Counted from the stretch's first letter, positions 30,225 through 38,781 are shown. The stretch: DNA of 64,000 bases from Methylorubrum salsuginis (GCF_900114375.1 NZ_FOSV01000012.1:1-64000), one strand, 5' to 3'. Numbers and translations are program-made. The notes: a model not told the origin generated them from the letters alone.

Positions 30225-31268
30225 ATGATCGACCTGTTCAGCGACACCCAGACCCGGCCCACGCCCGGCATGCGCGAGGCCATGGCGCGGGCGGAGGTCG
30301 GCGACGAACAATCGGGCTCGGACCCCTCGACCAACGCCCTGTGCGAGCGGGTGGCGGCCCTCCTCGGGATGGAGGCCGGGGTGTTCATGCCGTCGGGCAC
30401 GCTGTGCAACCTCGCCTCGATCCTCGTCCATACGCGGCGCGGCGACGAGATCGTCGTCGACGATCAGTCCCACATCTACAACACCGAAGCCGCGGGCGCG
30501 GCGGCGCTCGGCGGCGTGTCGGTGCGGGCGCTGCCGACGCGGGTCGGGCTGTTCACGGCCGACGCCGTCGCGGCGGCGATCCGCACGCCCCAGCGCACCG
30601 CGCCGCGCTCGGCGCTGGTCTCGATCGAGCAGACCACGAGCTTCTCCGGCGGCACCGTCTGGGATCTGGCCGAGATGCGCCGCATCCGCGACGTGGCGCA
30701 GGCGCGCGGGCTTGTGGCGCATATCGACGGCGCCCGCCTCCTCAACGCAGTCGCCGCCACCGGCATTCCGGCCTCCGACTACGCGCAAGGGTTCGACAGC
30801 GCCTGGATCGATCTGAGCAAGGGGCTCGGCTGCCCGGTGGGCGCGGTCCTGTGCGGTTCGGCCGCCTTCGTGGAGGCCGCATGGCAGTGGAAGTACCGGC
30901 TCGGCGGCGCGATGCGTCAGTCGGGCGTCCTGGCCGCGGCCGGGCTCTACGCGCTCGATCACCACATCGCGCAGCTCGCCCGCGACAACGCCCACGCCGC
31001 CGAGCTCCACCGCGCGGTCGCCGGCCTGCCGGGCCTCGACCTCGATGCGACGGCGGGACAGTCGAACATCCTCTACTTCTCGGTCGCCGGCCTCGGCATC
31101 ACCGCGGCGGATTTCGCCGCCGCCTGTCTGGAGGAAGGGGTGCGGGTCCGCGCGCTCGGCACCCACCACATCCGCGCCACCACCCATCTCGACGTGGATT
31201 CGGCCGGCATCGCGCGGGCGGCCGAGGTGATGCGGGCGAAGGCGCTGGCCTTTGCGGAGCGGCGTTAA
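30225..31268 (+). CDS. ltaE: Low-specificity L-threonine aldolase
   Basis: 347 residues, a fold-type I PLP enzyme that cleaves threonine/allo-threonine to glycine and acetaldehyde. It begins MIDLFSDTQTRPTPGMREAM, with GDEQSGSDPSTNALCERVA following; the PLP lysine is Lys199 in WIDLSKGLGCPVG. Other family marks are HIDGARLLNAVAATG and the C-terminal RATTHLDVD. The start at 30225 matches the family N-terminus; upstream in-frame codons encode the tandem repeat. A repeat element with hairpin follows the stop. Enzymes of this family also act on beta-hydroxyaspartate or phenylserine, so substrate is not certain. Confidence 0.9.
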   Translation: MIDLFSDTQTRPTPGMREAMARAEVGDEQSGSDPSTNALCERVAALLGMEAGVFMPSGTLCNLASILVHTRRGDEIVVDDQSHIYNTEAAGAAALGGVSVRALPTRVGLFTADAVAAAIRTPQRTAPRSALVSIEQTTSFSGGTVWDLAEMRRIRDVAQARGLVAHIDGARLLNAVAATGIPASDYAQGFDSAWIDLSKGLGCPVGAVLCGSAAFVEAAWQWKYRLGGAMRQSGVLAAAGLYALDHHIAQLARDNAHAAELHRAVAGLPGLDLDATAGQSNILYFSVAGLGITAADFAAACLEEGVRVRALGTHHIRATTHLDVDSAGIARAAEVMRAKALAFAERR

Positions 31269-31324
31269 AGCATCGGCCTGAAAGGTGTGAACCGGCTTTC
31301 GGAAAAAAGCCGATGCGGCACAAG
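31269..31324. repeat. Palindromic intergenic repeat, copy B
   Basis: aagcatcggcctgaaaggtg, a central accggctttcgg and the closing aaagccgatgcggcac. The left end gcatcgg and the right ccgatgc are inverted, and ggctttc/aaaagcc form an inner hairpin. It starts directly at the threonine aldolase stop and lies before the convergent Uma2 gene, so a terminator role is likely. Confidence 0.75.
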
Positions 31325-31366
31325 AAGCCGAGCGGATCGCCCTGGATCCGGTATCCAAGATGACTT

Positions 31367-31918
31367 CTAAGCGTCGAAGAGGGCGGCGACCGGGAGCGTC
31401 AGGTCGGGCGGATCGAGACGCAGCTCGCCGGAGGAGGCGATGCGGGTCTCGATCAGGTCGCCGTCCCCGCGACGGTGGTGGATGACGGTGTGCCGCTCCG
31501 CATCGACGATGAGGTAGTGCATTACGCTCGGCAGCCGGAAGTAGCCCTGAAGCTTGCGACCCGTATCGATCCGCTTCGTGCCGGGTGACAGGACCTCGAC
31601 CACGATCATCGGCTTCGGGACCACGATGGCATCCGGGTCGAGACCCGCGCCGCAATAGACCAAGGCATCCGGTTCGAAGACCGTCCCGGCATCGATCTTC
31701 ACGGACATTCCGTCAGGCAACATGCGACAAGGCAGATCGCCGGCTCGGAGCGCCGCGCGGAGGGCCGTCTGCACGGAAAACTTCGTCTCGGCGTGCCGGG
31801 CTCGCTGCGGCGACATCGCCACGACTTCGCCGTCGATGAGTTCGTAGCGTCCCGGTCGCCCCTCGGCCCAGGCCAGGAACGCATCGACAGTCATGCCGGG
31901 CTTGGCCTGGACGCTCAT
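31367..31918 (-). CDS. Uma2-family (DUF820) putative endonuclease
   Basis: 183 residues of the Uma2 family, which has a restriction-endonuclease-like PD-(D/E)xK fold. MTVDAFLAWAEGRPGRYELIDGEVVAMSP opens the domain; the putative catalytic acids are in VFEPDALVYCG and IVVEVLSPGTK. Such genes are numerous in cyanobacteria and some soil bacteria, with unknown biological role. It is a single gene between a repeat and a secreted protein, with no toxin partner or transposase next to it. Confidence 0.88.
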   Translation of the reverse strand: MSVQAKPGMTVDAFLAWAEGRPGRYELIDGEVVAMSPQRARHAETKFSVQTALRAALRAGDLPCRMLPDGMSVKIDAGTVFEPDALVYCGAGLDPDAIVVPKPMIVVEVLSPGTKRIDTGRKLQGYFRLPSVMHYLIVDAERHTVIHHRRGDGDLIETRIASSGELRLDPPDLTLPVAALFDA

Positions 31919-31951
31919 GAGCGCGAGCCTACCGCAGCCAAGAGGACGCCG

Positions 31952-32275
31952 CTACGGCTGCAGCGCCTTCGCCTCGCATTGCGCGTAGTCGCTCGCGGCC
32001 TTTACGTAGGCGTTCAGCGTCTGCAGATAGGCCTCGGCCAGCGGCCGGTAGGTCTGGATCTGCGCGTTGTAGGCCTTCACGGCGTCGTTGAAGCTGTAGG
32101 CCTCCCAGCCGGGGCAGCCGCCCTTGGCGTCGAGGCAGGCGGGCTTTTCCGGGCGCTTGGGCTTGTCCGGGCGCGCCTCCGCGGGGGGAGGGGCGGGCGG
32201 CGTGCAGGGGGCGGCGAGCGCCGGGCCGCCGAGGAGGCCGATCACGCAGAAGATCGTGCCCGTCCGGATCGTCAT
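31952..32275 (-). CDS. Small secreted proline-rich protein of unknown function
   Basis: 107 residues. A signal peptide (MTIRTGTIFCVIGLLGGPALA) is followed by a Pro/Lys-rich segment (PPAEARPDKPKRPEKP) and a helical C-terminal part with KAYNAQIQTYRPLAEAYLQTLN. Cysteines at about 24, 47, 53 and 101 could form disulfides. No family recognised. The nearest neighbour upstream is the methyltransferase gene, which ends 62 bp before. Confidence 0.65.
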   Translation of the reverse strand: MTIRTGTIFCVIGLLGGPALAAPCTPPAPPPAEARPDKPKRPEKPACLDAKGGCPGWEAYSFNDAVKAYNAQIQTYRPLAEAYLQTLNAYVKAASDYAQCEAKALQP

Positions 32276-32337
32276 TCCCCGCGTCCCCGATCCTGCCGCC
32301 ATTCCCGGCGGCTTTTCCCCGAGCCCCCGGCCTCCCG

Positions 32338-33282
32338 TCAAGCGAGGCCCGGCTTGCGCGCGACCAGCAGCAGCGAGACGCCCTCGTCGCTCCCCGGCTT
32401 CGGCAGCGGCATGACCCGGCTCGCCAGATAGGCCGGGAGCGCGGCTACGAGCGGCGCGAGGTGCCAGGCGGCGGCGTGGCGATAATGGTGCGTGTCCGCC
32501 TTCACCGGGGAGAGGCGGGCGAGCCAATGCACGAACACGTCGCCCCGCGACCAGGGCGAAACCAGCACCTCGGCCTCCGTCAGCCCGGCCCGCTCGGCGA
32601 GGGCGCGCAGCGCGCGTTCCGTCCACCATGTCAGGTGGTGGGGCACGGCGTTGGTGAGCCAGTTGGGGATGCGGGTCTGGGCCGAGGGCACGTGCGGCAC
32701 GCCGACGAAGGCGAGGCCGCCGGGGCGCAAGGCAGCCGCCATCTCGCGCATCAGCGCGAGCGGGTCCTCGACATGCTCCATCACTTGGAAGGCGCAGGCC
32801 GCGTCATAGACCCCGGAGCGTTCCGTCAGATGCGCGGCGAGCGTCTGAGCCCGCGCCCAAGGGTTCTTGGCGAGATCGCCGGAGAAATGCGGATCGAGGC
32901 CGGTATATTCGGCCTGCGGTACGCGGTGGCGGAAGGTGCCGAAACCGCAGCCGACATCGAGCACCCGAGCCCCCGGCGCGATGCGCTCCGCCGCGAGCCC
33001 GAACTCGGCCCGGGCGGGATCGTGCAGATACCCCCGCATGAAACGGCTGCGGTAGAAGCCGGCATAGAAGCCCGCATCCCCGGCGCGCATGGGATCGAAG
33101 AAGGTCAGGCCCGTCGGCGATTCCCACAGGCCGAAGCGGGTGGCGCCGCGGAAGCTCGGGCGCGGATCGGCGCGGTGGACGATGCGCCAGAGCGCGGCCA
33201 GCAACCGGGCATCGACGGTCTGCACCCGCCGCACGGCCGGTTCGCCGGTCACGGGACACAGGGGGGGAGCGGGCTCGCTCAT
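32338..33282 (-). CDS. SAM-dependent methyltransferase
   Basis: 314 residues. The class I SAM-binding motif VLDVGCGFGTFRHRV lies near residue 110, followed by AEYTGLDP (motif II) and the VMEHVEDPLALMREMAAALRPGG segment, so it is a Methyltransf_23/11-type enzyme. The acceptor is unknown. Its ATG overlaps the stop of the upstream glycosyltransferase gene by 4 bp (ATGA), and a second glycosyltransferase precedes that one; the three probably act on the same glycolipid or pigment. Near the C-terminus, LVAALPAYLASRVMPLP is mildly hydrophobic and may bind membrane. Confidence 0.86.
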   Translation of the reverse strand: MSEPAPPLCPVTGEPAVRRVQTVDARLLAALWRIVHRADPRPSFRGATRFGLWESPTGLTFFDPMRAGDAGFYAGFYRSRFMRGYLHDPARAEFGLAAERIAPGARVLDVGCGFGTFRHRVPQAEYTGLDPHFSGDLAKNPWARAQTLAAHLTERSGVYDAACAFQVMEHVEDPLALMREMAAALRPGGLAFVGVPHVPSAQTRIPNWLTNAVPHHLTWWTERALRALAERAGLTEAEVLVSPWSRGDVFVHWLARLSPVKADTHHYRHAAAWHLAPLVAALPAYLASRVMPLPKPGSDEGVSLLLVARKPGLA

Positions 33283-34592
33283 GGGTGCATCCTCTCGCGG
33301 GCGATCGCGTCGATCCGGTCGGCGGCCATGGCGACACCGGGTTCGGCGGCCAGACGCCGGCCGATCTCCGCCGCGGCCCGCGCCATGTCGGCATCGGACA
33401 CCGCGCGGGCGATGCGCGCGGCCAGCTCCTCCGGCTTGACCTGACGCAGCGGCACCGGCTCCTCGGCCGCCCCGAGGGCCGCGACGCGCCGGCCCCAGAA
33501 CAGTTGATCGCCCAGCAGCGGCAGGATCACGCTCGGGCGCCCGGCGCGGAGCGCCGCCGCGGTGGTGCCGGCGCCGCCGTGATGGACGACGGCGGCGACG
33601 CGGGGAAAGAGCAGGCCGTGGTCCGCGTGGCGGGTATGGGCGATGGTCGGCGGCAGGTCCGGCGGCGGTTGCAAGCCCCCCGGCCCGGTCTGGAGGATCG
33701 CCCGGCCGCCCCAGATTTCGAGGGCGCGCAGCACCACTTCGGTGTTGCGCTTGGCGCCCCAGAACATCGAGCCGAAGCCGATATAGACCGGCGGCGGGCC
33801 GGCGCCGAGGAAGACCTCGACATGCTCGCCCAGCCGCGCGCTCGGATCGGGCGGCGCCTGCCACGGGCCGGTCAGGAGCGCGGGTATCGGCCAGTCGCCG
33901 GGGTCGGGGCTGAGCGCCGGGCTCCAGGCGGCGATGTGGTGCAGGTCGCCGAGATTCCGGGTCAGCGGGTTGGCGAGCGCCCGCAGGCCGCGGCCGAGGC
34001 CGTGACGGCGGCGGATCTCGGCGAAGGAGCGGCGTCCGAACAGCGACAGCAGCCGGAAGGCTTCGTAGCTGAGGCGATTCTCGATGCGGCCGCGGTCGGC
34101 GCCGCCGAACAGCGAGGCCGACATGGTGCGGGTCGGCAGGAGCGGCTGGCACATCACCCGCACGGCGGGAATCCCGAGTTCCCGCGCCAGCGGCCCGGCG
34201 AAGAAGGCGAAGGGATTGAACACGACGATGTCGGCGCCGCGCATCTCGGCCAGACTCGTCTCGATCAACGCCGTCAGCCGGTCCTGGAGGGCACGGCGCA
34301 GCTGTCCGATCAGCGGCAGGGTCGAGAGGCCGGCGGCGAGGTAGTTGCGAAAAAGCGGCTCGAAGCGCGGGTCCTTCAGGATGGCCTCGAAACCCTCCCC
34401 GGTCTCCACCGGCTCCAGGCCGAAGCCGCGAACGCTCCGGTGATAGTCGCTGGTGGTGACGAGGCGGACCGCGTGGCCGCGCTCGGCCAGTGCCCGGCCC
34501 AGCACGCAGAACGGCAGCACGTCGCCGCGCGTGCCGAAGGTGACGAGGACGGCGCGAGGTGTGCGCCCCGCCTCGCTTGCCCGGTCATCCAC
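33279..34592 (-). CDS. Glycosyltransferase, GT1/GT28-like (UDP-glucuronosyl/sterol type)
   Basis: 437 residues with a two-domain GT-B fold. The N-terminal RAVLVTFGTRGDVLPFCVLGRALAERGH matches sterol-3-beta- and macrolide-type glycosyltransferases; the C-terminal sugar-nucleotide motif is VVHHGGAGTTAAALRAGRPSVILP. GTG 34592 was chosen for its AGGA site 10 bases upstream and the family N-terminus. It lies 65 bp after a second, different glycosyltransferase and overlaps the downstream methyltransferase. Likely acceptor classes are sterol/hopanoid, carotenoid or other lipid; nothing here decides. Confidence 0.86.
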   Translation of the reverse strand: MDDRASEAGRTPRAVLVTFGTRGDVLPFCVLGRALAERGHAVRLVTTSDYHRSVRGFGLEPVETGEGFEAILKDPRFEPLFRNYLAAGLSTLPLIGQLRRALQDRLTALIETSLAEMRGADIVVFNPFAFFAGPLARELGIPAVRVMCQPLLPTRTMSASLFGGADRGRIENRLSYEAFRLLSLFGRRSFAEIRRRHGLGRGLRALANPLTRNLGDLHHIAAWSPALSPDPGDWPIPALLTGPWQAPPDPSARLGEHVEVFLGAGPPPVYIGFGSMFWGAKRNTEVVLRALEIWGGRAILQTGPGGLQPPPDLPPTIAHTRHADHGLLFPRVAAVVHHGGAGTTAAALRAGRPSVILPLLGDQLFWGRRVAALGAAEEPVPLRQVKPEELAARIARAVSDADMARAAAEIGRRLAAEPGVAMAADRIDAIARERMHP

Positions 34593-34657
34593 CTTCAAAA
34601 TATCCTGCCTGCCCCGCCTTGCTGTAGCCGCCAGACCCAGGCGGCGAAAGGCCGGGC

Positions 34658-35929
34658 TCAGGCCGGAACCGGCTGGCCGGTGCGCAGCAGCGTCTCGGTG
34701 AGGTCGGCGGCGCGCGCGACACCGCCCGCCCCGGCGATCTCGTCGCGCAGCCGACCCGCCGCGGCGCGGTGGCCGGGCTCGTCGCGCAGGCGGCGGACCG
34801 CATCGGCCAGCGAACCCGCCGAGAGCCGCCAGCGCGGCAGGGCGATGCCGACGCCGGCCTGTTCCACCCGCGCCGCGATGGCGCCCTGCTCGAAGGCGAT
34901 CGGCACGACGACCACCGGCACGCCCGCGGCGCAGGCATCGAGCACGGTGTTGAGCCCACCATGCAGGATCGCGACCGACGCCTCGCGCAGGATCGGCGCC
35001 TGCGGGAGGAAGTCGTAAGCCAGCGGCTGTCCCGGCAGGCGGGCGACCTGCGCCTCGGTCAGGCCTCCGGCATGGGTGAGGACGAGCTGCATGCCGGCCC
35101 GCTCGGTCGCCTCGGCGAAGCGGCGGAAGAGGCTGAACCGTCCGCCCTGGAGCGAGCCGAGGGACGCGTAGGCGAGGGGGCGCCCGTCGCGGGGCAGCGC
35201 GGGCCCGGGCGGCGCGGGGCCGCGGATCGGCCCGACATAGTGGAAGACCGGCGGCAGCCGCTCGCGCGAAAATTCGAGGCCCGCGACCGTCTGCGAGATT
35301 TGCAGGAACGCCGACAGCGCGTGATCGACCCGCCGCCGGGGCCCGAGATTCCACCGATCGGCGTACTCGATCACAACCGATCCGATCGGGCGCATGAGGT
35401 AGGCGCTGGCGCGATAACCGACGCGGTTGCGCGTCACCGCCCAGGACGCGGGCAGGACGGACGGAGCGGGCCGCCAGGGCGTGAAGATCGGCGGCACCGC
35501 CGCCTCCCAATTGATCGGCAGGGCGCTCGCCAGCGAGACGTGCGGCAGGCCGAGATGCATCGCGACGAGCCCCCCCGCCGCCTCGACCTGATCGCACACC
35601 ACGAGGTCGGCGCCGATCTCGCGCAGCGCGGCGGGCAGTTCGCGGCACAGCATGTCGGTGATGCCGGCGACCCGTCGCACCGTGCGGCGCACCCCGAACG
35701 GCCCGTTGAGGCGCCCGAGGCCGCGGGTCATCTCGGCGAGGAAGCCGGGCGGATGGCTCGACGCGCCGAGCGGCCGGAAGGCGAGGCCGCGCGGCTCCAC
35801 GAGGCGGGCGGCGTCGGCCATGTGCAGGAAGGTCGCCCGGTGGCCGCGCCGCTCCAGCTCCGCGGCGAGCGCCAGCATCGGGTTGAGATGGCCGAGGAAG
35901 GGCGGCGCGACGAAGGCGAGATGCGCCAT
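34658..35929 (-). CDS. Glycosyltransferase, zeaxanthin glucosyltransferase/MGT-like
   Basis: 423 residues, GT-B fold of family GT1. It opens MAHLAFVAPPFLGHLNPMLALAAELERRGH, the CrtX/YjiC-like N-terminus, and has AYASLGSLQGGRFSLFRRFAEA and the donor-binding AILHGGLNTVLDACAAGVPVVVVP segment with FEQGAIAARVE. Length agrees with CrtX-type zeaxanthin glucosyltransferases, which would suit a carotenoid-producing methylotroph, but no carotenoid genes are adjacent, so that substrate is only a hypothesis. It is the first gene of a three-gene minus-strand cluster. Confidence 0.84.
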   Translation of the reverse strand: MAHLAFVAPPFLGHLNPMLALAAELERRGHRATFLHMADAARLVEPRGLAFRPLGASSHPPGFLAEMTRGLGRLNGPFGVRRTVRRVAGITDMLCRELPAALREIGADLVVCDQVEAAGGLVAMHLGLPHVSLASALPINWEAAVPPIFTPWRPAPSVLPASWAVTRNRVGYRASAYLMRPIGSVVIEYADRWNLGPRRRVDHALSAFLQISQTVAGLEFSRERLPPVFHYVGPIRGPAPPGPALPRDGRPLAYASLGSLQGGRFSLFRRFAEATERAGMQLVLTHAGGLTEAQVARLPGQPLAYDFLPQAPILREASVAILHGGLNTVLDACAAGVPVVVVPIAFEQGAIAARVEQAGVGIALPRWRLSAGSLADAVRRLRDEPGHRAAAGRLRDEIAGAGGVARAADLTETLLRTGQPVPA

Positions 35930-36243
35930 GGATGTGTTCGGCAGGGGCCTCGTGCCCGGGACGGCGCCTTCCTGCGCGCCGGCTCGCCGGGACGCAAGGG
36001 CGCGTGTCACCGGCGGCCGCAACCGCCGAGCTGAAACCACGACGCACGATCGCGCGTTCGCCAGTCCCGGAACGGCGATGGGCAAGTCTCGGGACTGTTC
36101 ATAAACCGTTAAGGATGTTTCGTCGGCGAGAGCCCGGGATTGTGTGAGTCACGGTGACGAAACGCACCGCACCATCCCGACGGGACAGATTAGGAGTTAC
36201 TTAACGGATGTGGCGGCCAGCGGGCCGGCGGATGGAGAGAACG
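35930..36243. other. Divergent intergenic region with inverted repeat
   Basis: This 314-bp gap separates the minus-strand glycosyltransferase cluster from a plus-strand small peptide gene. It holds cagtcccg (36062-36069) and cgggactg (36090-36097), a perfect 8-bp inverted repeat with a 20-base spacer, followed by a relatively AT-rich stretch (ttcataaaccgttaagg) and, at 36191-36202, aggagttactta. Promoters for both directions are expected here. No coding sequence is supported. Confidence 0.5.
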
Positions 36244-36333
36244 ATGAGCCAGCGCATCGAAGACATCAAGTTCATGGCGACGATGTCCTTCGTCACCCTG
36301 TTCGGCGTCTGCCTGACCGCCCTGGTCGGCTGA
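36244..36333 (+). CDS. 29-residue single-span membrane peptide
   Basis: ATG at 36244 is preceded at 5 bases by the ribosome site GGAGAGA. The product begins MSQRIEDIKFMATMSFVTLF and continues GVCLTALVG to a TGA at 36331-36333. The first ten residues are charged and the remaining nineteen are hydrophobic, so a single transmembrane helix is predicted. An inverted repeat follows the stop (36356-36418). The gene stands between the glycosyltransferase cluster and cobF. I cannot name a family, and at this length the call rests on the ribosome site and on the amphipathic-to-hydrophobic pattern. Confidence 0.55.
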   Translation: MSQRIEDIKFMATMSFVTLFGVCLTALVG

Positions 36334-36355
36334 TCCCCGCCGACCCTCCCTTTCT

Positions 36356-36418
36356 GACCCCGAACGTTTAAGAAGCCGCTTCCATCGCTCCCGTTTCCGG
36401 GGAGCCATCTTCGGGGTC
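36356..36418. other. Inverted repeat between the small peptide gene and cobF
   Basis: gaccccgaa (36356-36364) and ttcggggtc (36410-36418) are perfect 9-bp inverted repeats with a 45-base spacer. It could enclose a transcript end for the small gene or a leader structure for cobF (start 36447). I do not see a cobalamin riboswitch pattern in this 113-bp gap. Confidence 0.45.
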
Positions 36419-36446
36419 GACGCACCCCGGTCGGGACGCGGCGATC

Positions 36447-37205
36447 GTGCGGACAACAATCCATCTCATCGGCATCGGCACGGGCAATCCGGAGCACCTG
36501 ACGCTTCAGGGCATCCGGGCGCTCAACGCGGCCGACGTCGTCTTCGCCCTCGACAAGGGCGAGGCCAAGTCCGGCCTCAACGCCGTGCGCCGGACGATCT
36601 GCGAGCGCTACCGCGAGCGGCCCGGCCTCCGTTTCGTCGAGGCGCCCGACCCGGAGCGCGACCGCCGCCCCGACGATTACGGCGTCGCGGTCGACGATTG
36701 GCACGCCGCCCGCGCGGGCCTGTACGAAGACCTGATCGCGACGCATCTCGGCGAGGGCGAGCAGGGCGCCTTCCTGGTCTGGGGCGACCCGGCTCTCTAC
36801 GACTCGACCCTGCGCATCCTCGATCGCGTGCGCGCCCGCGGCCGTCTCGATTTCGACGTCTCGGTCGTGCCGGGCATCACCAGCGTCCAGGCGCTCGCCG
36901 CCGGCCACCGCATCCCGCTCCACCGGATCGGCGAGCCGGTGCGGATCACCACCGGCCGCCGCCTGCGCGAGGCCGGCGGCATCGACGGCGCCACGGTGGT
37001 GATGCTCGACGGCGACCCGCGCTTCGAGGGGCTCGCGCCCGATCTCGCGATCTACTGGGGCGCCTATCTCGGCACGCCGGACGAACTTCTCCTCAGCGGC
37101 CGTCTCGGCGACGTGGCGGACGAAATCCGTCGCCTGCGCCGGGAGGCGCGGGCGCGCCACGGCTGGATCATGGACATCTACCTGCTGATGCCGCCGGAGG
37201 CGTGA
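36447..37205 (+). CDS. cobF: Precorrin-6A synthase (deacetylating), CobF
   Basis: 252 residues. CobF is a SAM-dependent methyltransferase of the aerobic cobalamin pathway that methylates C-1 of precorrin-5 and releases acetate. The family N-terminus IHLIGIGTGNPEHLTLQGIRALNAADVVF, the LVWGDPALYDSTLRILD motif and VVPGITSVQALAAGHRIPLH are present. Start is GTG. Other cob genes are not in this window, so it is a stand-alone locus here. Cobalamin is needed by ethylmalonyl-CoA pathway mutases, which fits the presence of mcd nearby, but proximity is not proof of linkage. Confidence 0.92.
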   Translation: MRTTIHLIGIGTGNPEHLTLQGIRALNAADVVFALDKGEAKSGLNAVRRTICERYRERPGLRFVEAPDPERDRRPDDYGVAVDDWHAARAGLYEDLIATHLGEGEQGAFLVWGDPALYDSTLRILDRVRARGRLDFDVSVVPGITSVQALAAGHRIPLHRIGEPVRITTGRRLREAGGIDGATVVMLDGDPRFEGLAPDLAIYWGAYLGTPDELLLSGRLGDVADEIRRLRREARARHGWIMDIYLLMPPEA

Positions 37206-37410
37206 GGCCGCCAGCCTGCGACAGAGTGTCGGCCCTGGGAAACATCGCCGCCATTTCCGACCCGCGGCAGGCCTTTCCTTCTTCCCGCTGTGGCCGTCGC
37301 GATACGGCCTGACCCCGGCCGCGATTCGGTCGTGGCAGGGGCCTTGCTTCGCCGAATCCACAAGGGACACTGGCCGGGTCGGACAACGATCCGGACGTGT
37401 GGGGGCGACG

Positions 37411-38697
37411 ATGGCGGCTGGCTCGCGGCTTTTCTCGCGCGGCTCGAAACCGATCCCGTGGGGGGCTGCCGCAGGCCGCGCCGCCGGTCTGGCCTGCGCT
37501 TTGGCCTTGGCCCTCGTCGCCCTGCCCGGCGGGCACGGGCCGGTGCACGGCGCGATCGATCCCACCGGGATCGTGTCGCGGGCGCCGATCTCCGAATCAG
37601 GGGGCGCCCCGCCCGAATCGGCGCCCACCCGCATCGTCCTCGGGCCGGGAGGCCGCGATGTGCGGCTGGCCGGCGAACTCACCGAAGGCGTGGCCGAACG
37701 CCTGGCCCGGCTCCTCGACGCGCATGGGAGCGTCGAGCGCATCCATCTGACGAGCGAGGGCGGGCTCGTGGACGAGGGCGCGGCCATCGGCGCGCTGATC
37801 GCCCGGCGCGGCCTCGTCACCTACGTGCCGGATTACTGCGTCTCCGCCTGCACCCTGGCCTTCGTGCGCGGACGCGAGCGCTTGGTTCTGGAGGGCGCGC
37901 GGCTCGGCTTCCATGCGCCCTACGAGACTGGTCCCTTCGGGATCGAGGTCGCGGCCGACAGCACGCCGGAGCGCGCCGCCTATCTCGAGGCCGGGCTCGA
38001 ACCCGCCTTCGTCGATGCCGCTCTGAAGGTGCGGCCGGACGACCTGATGATTCCCGACACCGCCCGCCTCGTGGCCGCCCGCGTCGCCACCGGGGTGGTC
38101 GATGCCTATCGCTTTCCCGATTCCACCCTCGACGAGAGCTCCGACCCGGACCACGCTCGGGCGGTCGTCCTGCGCGACGTGCCGCTGCTCGCGGATGTCG
38201 AGGCGCGGGCGCCGGCTCTGATCCGCGCGATCTCCGCGTGGTATCTCGACGGCTACGCCCAGGGCCGCTCCGAGGGCGCGGCTTACGACGGCATACGGCG
38301 CATGGCGGCGCGCGCCGTCGCGGGCGCCCTGCGACCGGCCGAGCCCGCCACCCTCGTCGCCCTGGGCCAGCTGACCCTCCGGTTGCTGGACCGGTTCGAG
38401 CCGGACCGGGCCCCGGCCTGCGCGGCGGCCGGCGAGGGGATCGGCGCCGTGCTGACCCGGAGCGGAATCGGCGAGGCCGAACGCGCGTCCGCCCGCGCCG
38501 CCCTGTCGAACGCATCGTTCGCCGAGGCGATGCCGGACGATTCGATCCCGGCGTCACGCGCCACCCGCGACTGCGCCGGCCTGCGCCGCGCGCTCGCCGC
38601 GGCTCTGGCCCTTCCGGCCGACGATGCGGCGGCGGCCCTGCACCCGCTGCTCTTCCCCGAGCCGGCCCTGGCGCATGTGACCGCCCAGGCCGAATGA
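37411..38697 (+). CDS. Exported ClpP-like serine protease-fold protein (COG3904-type)
   Basis: 428 residues from ATG 37411, which has a GGGGG-type site; a GTG four codons earlier is an alternative. A signal/anchor segment (about 22-42) leads into a ClpP/crotonase-like domain with HLTSEGGLVDEG (oxyanion-like loop, 112-123), the nucleophile candidate Ser145 in YCVSACT and the His168 candidate in LGFHAPY. The C-terminal 200 residues are helical and of no known family. The set is that of periplasmic COG3904 proteins, whose substrate is unknown. The gene stands alone; a palindromic repeat follows. Confidence 0.78.
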   Translation: MAAGSRLFSRGSKPIPWGAAAGRAAGLACALALALVALPGGHGPVHGAIDPTGIVSRAPISESGGAPPESAPTRIVLGPGGRDVRLAGELTEGVAERLARLLDAHGSVERIHLTSEGGLVDEGAAIGALIARRGLVTYVPDYCVSACTLAFVRGRERLVLEGARLGFHAPYETGPFGIEVAADSTPERAAYLEAGLEPAFVDAALKVRPDDLMIPDTARLVAARVATGVVDAYRFPDSTLDESSDPDHARAVVLRDVPLLADVEARAPALIRAISAWYLDGYAQGRSEGAAYDGIRRMAARAVAGALRPAEPATLVALGQLTLRLLDRFEPDRAPACAAAGEGIGAVLTRSGIGEAERASARAALSNASFAEAMPDDSIPASRATRDCAGLRRALAAALALPADDAAAALHPLLFPEPALAHVTAQAE

Positions 38698-38729
38698 GGC
38701 GGCGGACGCTCGATCCTTTCCGTTTCCGT

Positions 38730-38781
38730 GCCCATCGGCTTTTTTCGAAAGCCGGTAGCCACCTTTCGGGCCGATGCTCTA
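38730..38781. repeat. Palindromic intergenic repeat, copy C
   Basis: Same element as copies B and E, in reverse orientation: gcccatcggcttttttcgaa, then gccggtagccacctttcggg, then ccgatgctctag. It lies 33 bp downstream of the ClpP-like gene stop and before thiE. The T run tttttt following the cggc half suggests a terminator for plus-strand transcripts. Confidence 0.75.

Noticed and set aside
36334..36446. Cobalamin riboswitch before cobF
   Set aside because: The gap is only 113 bp and contains neither the B12-box sequence nor the multi-stem arrangement; only a simple inverted repeat is present.
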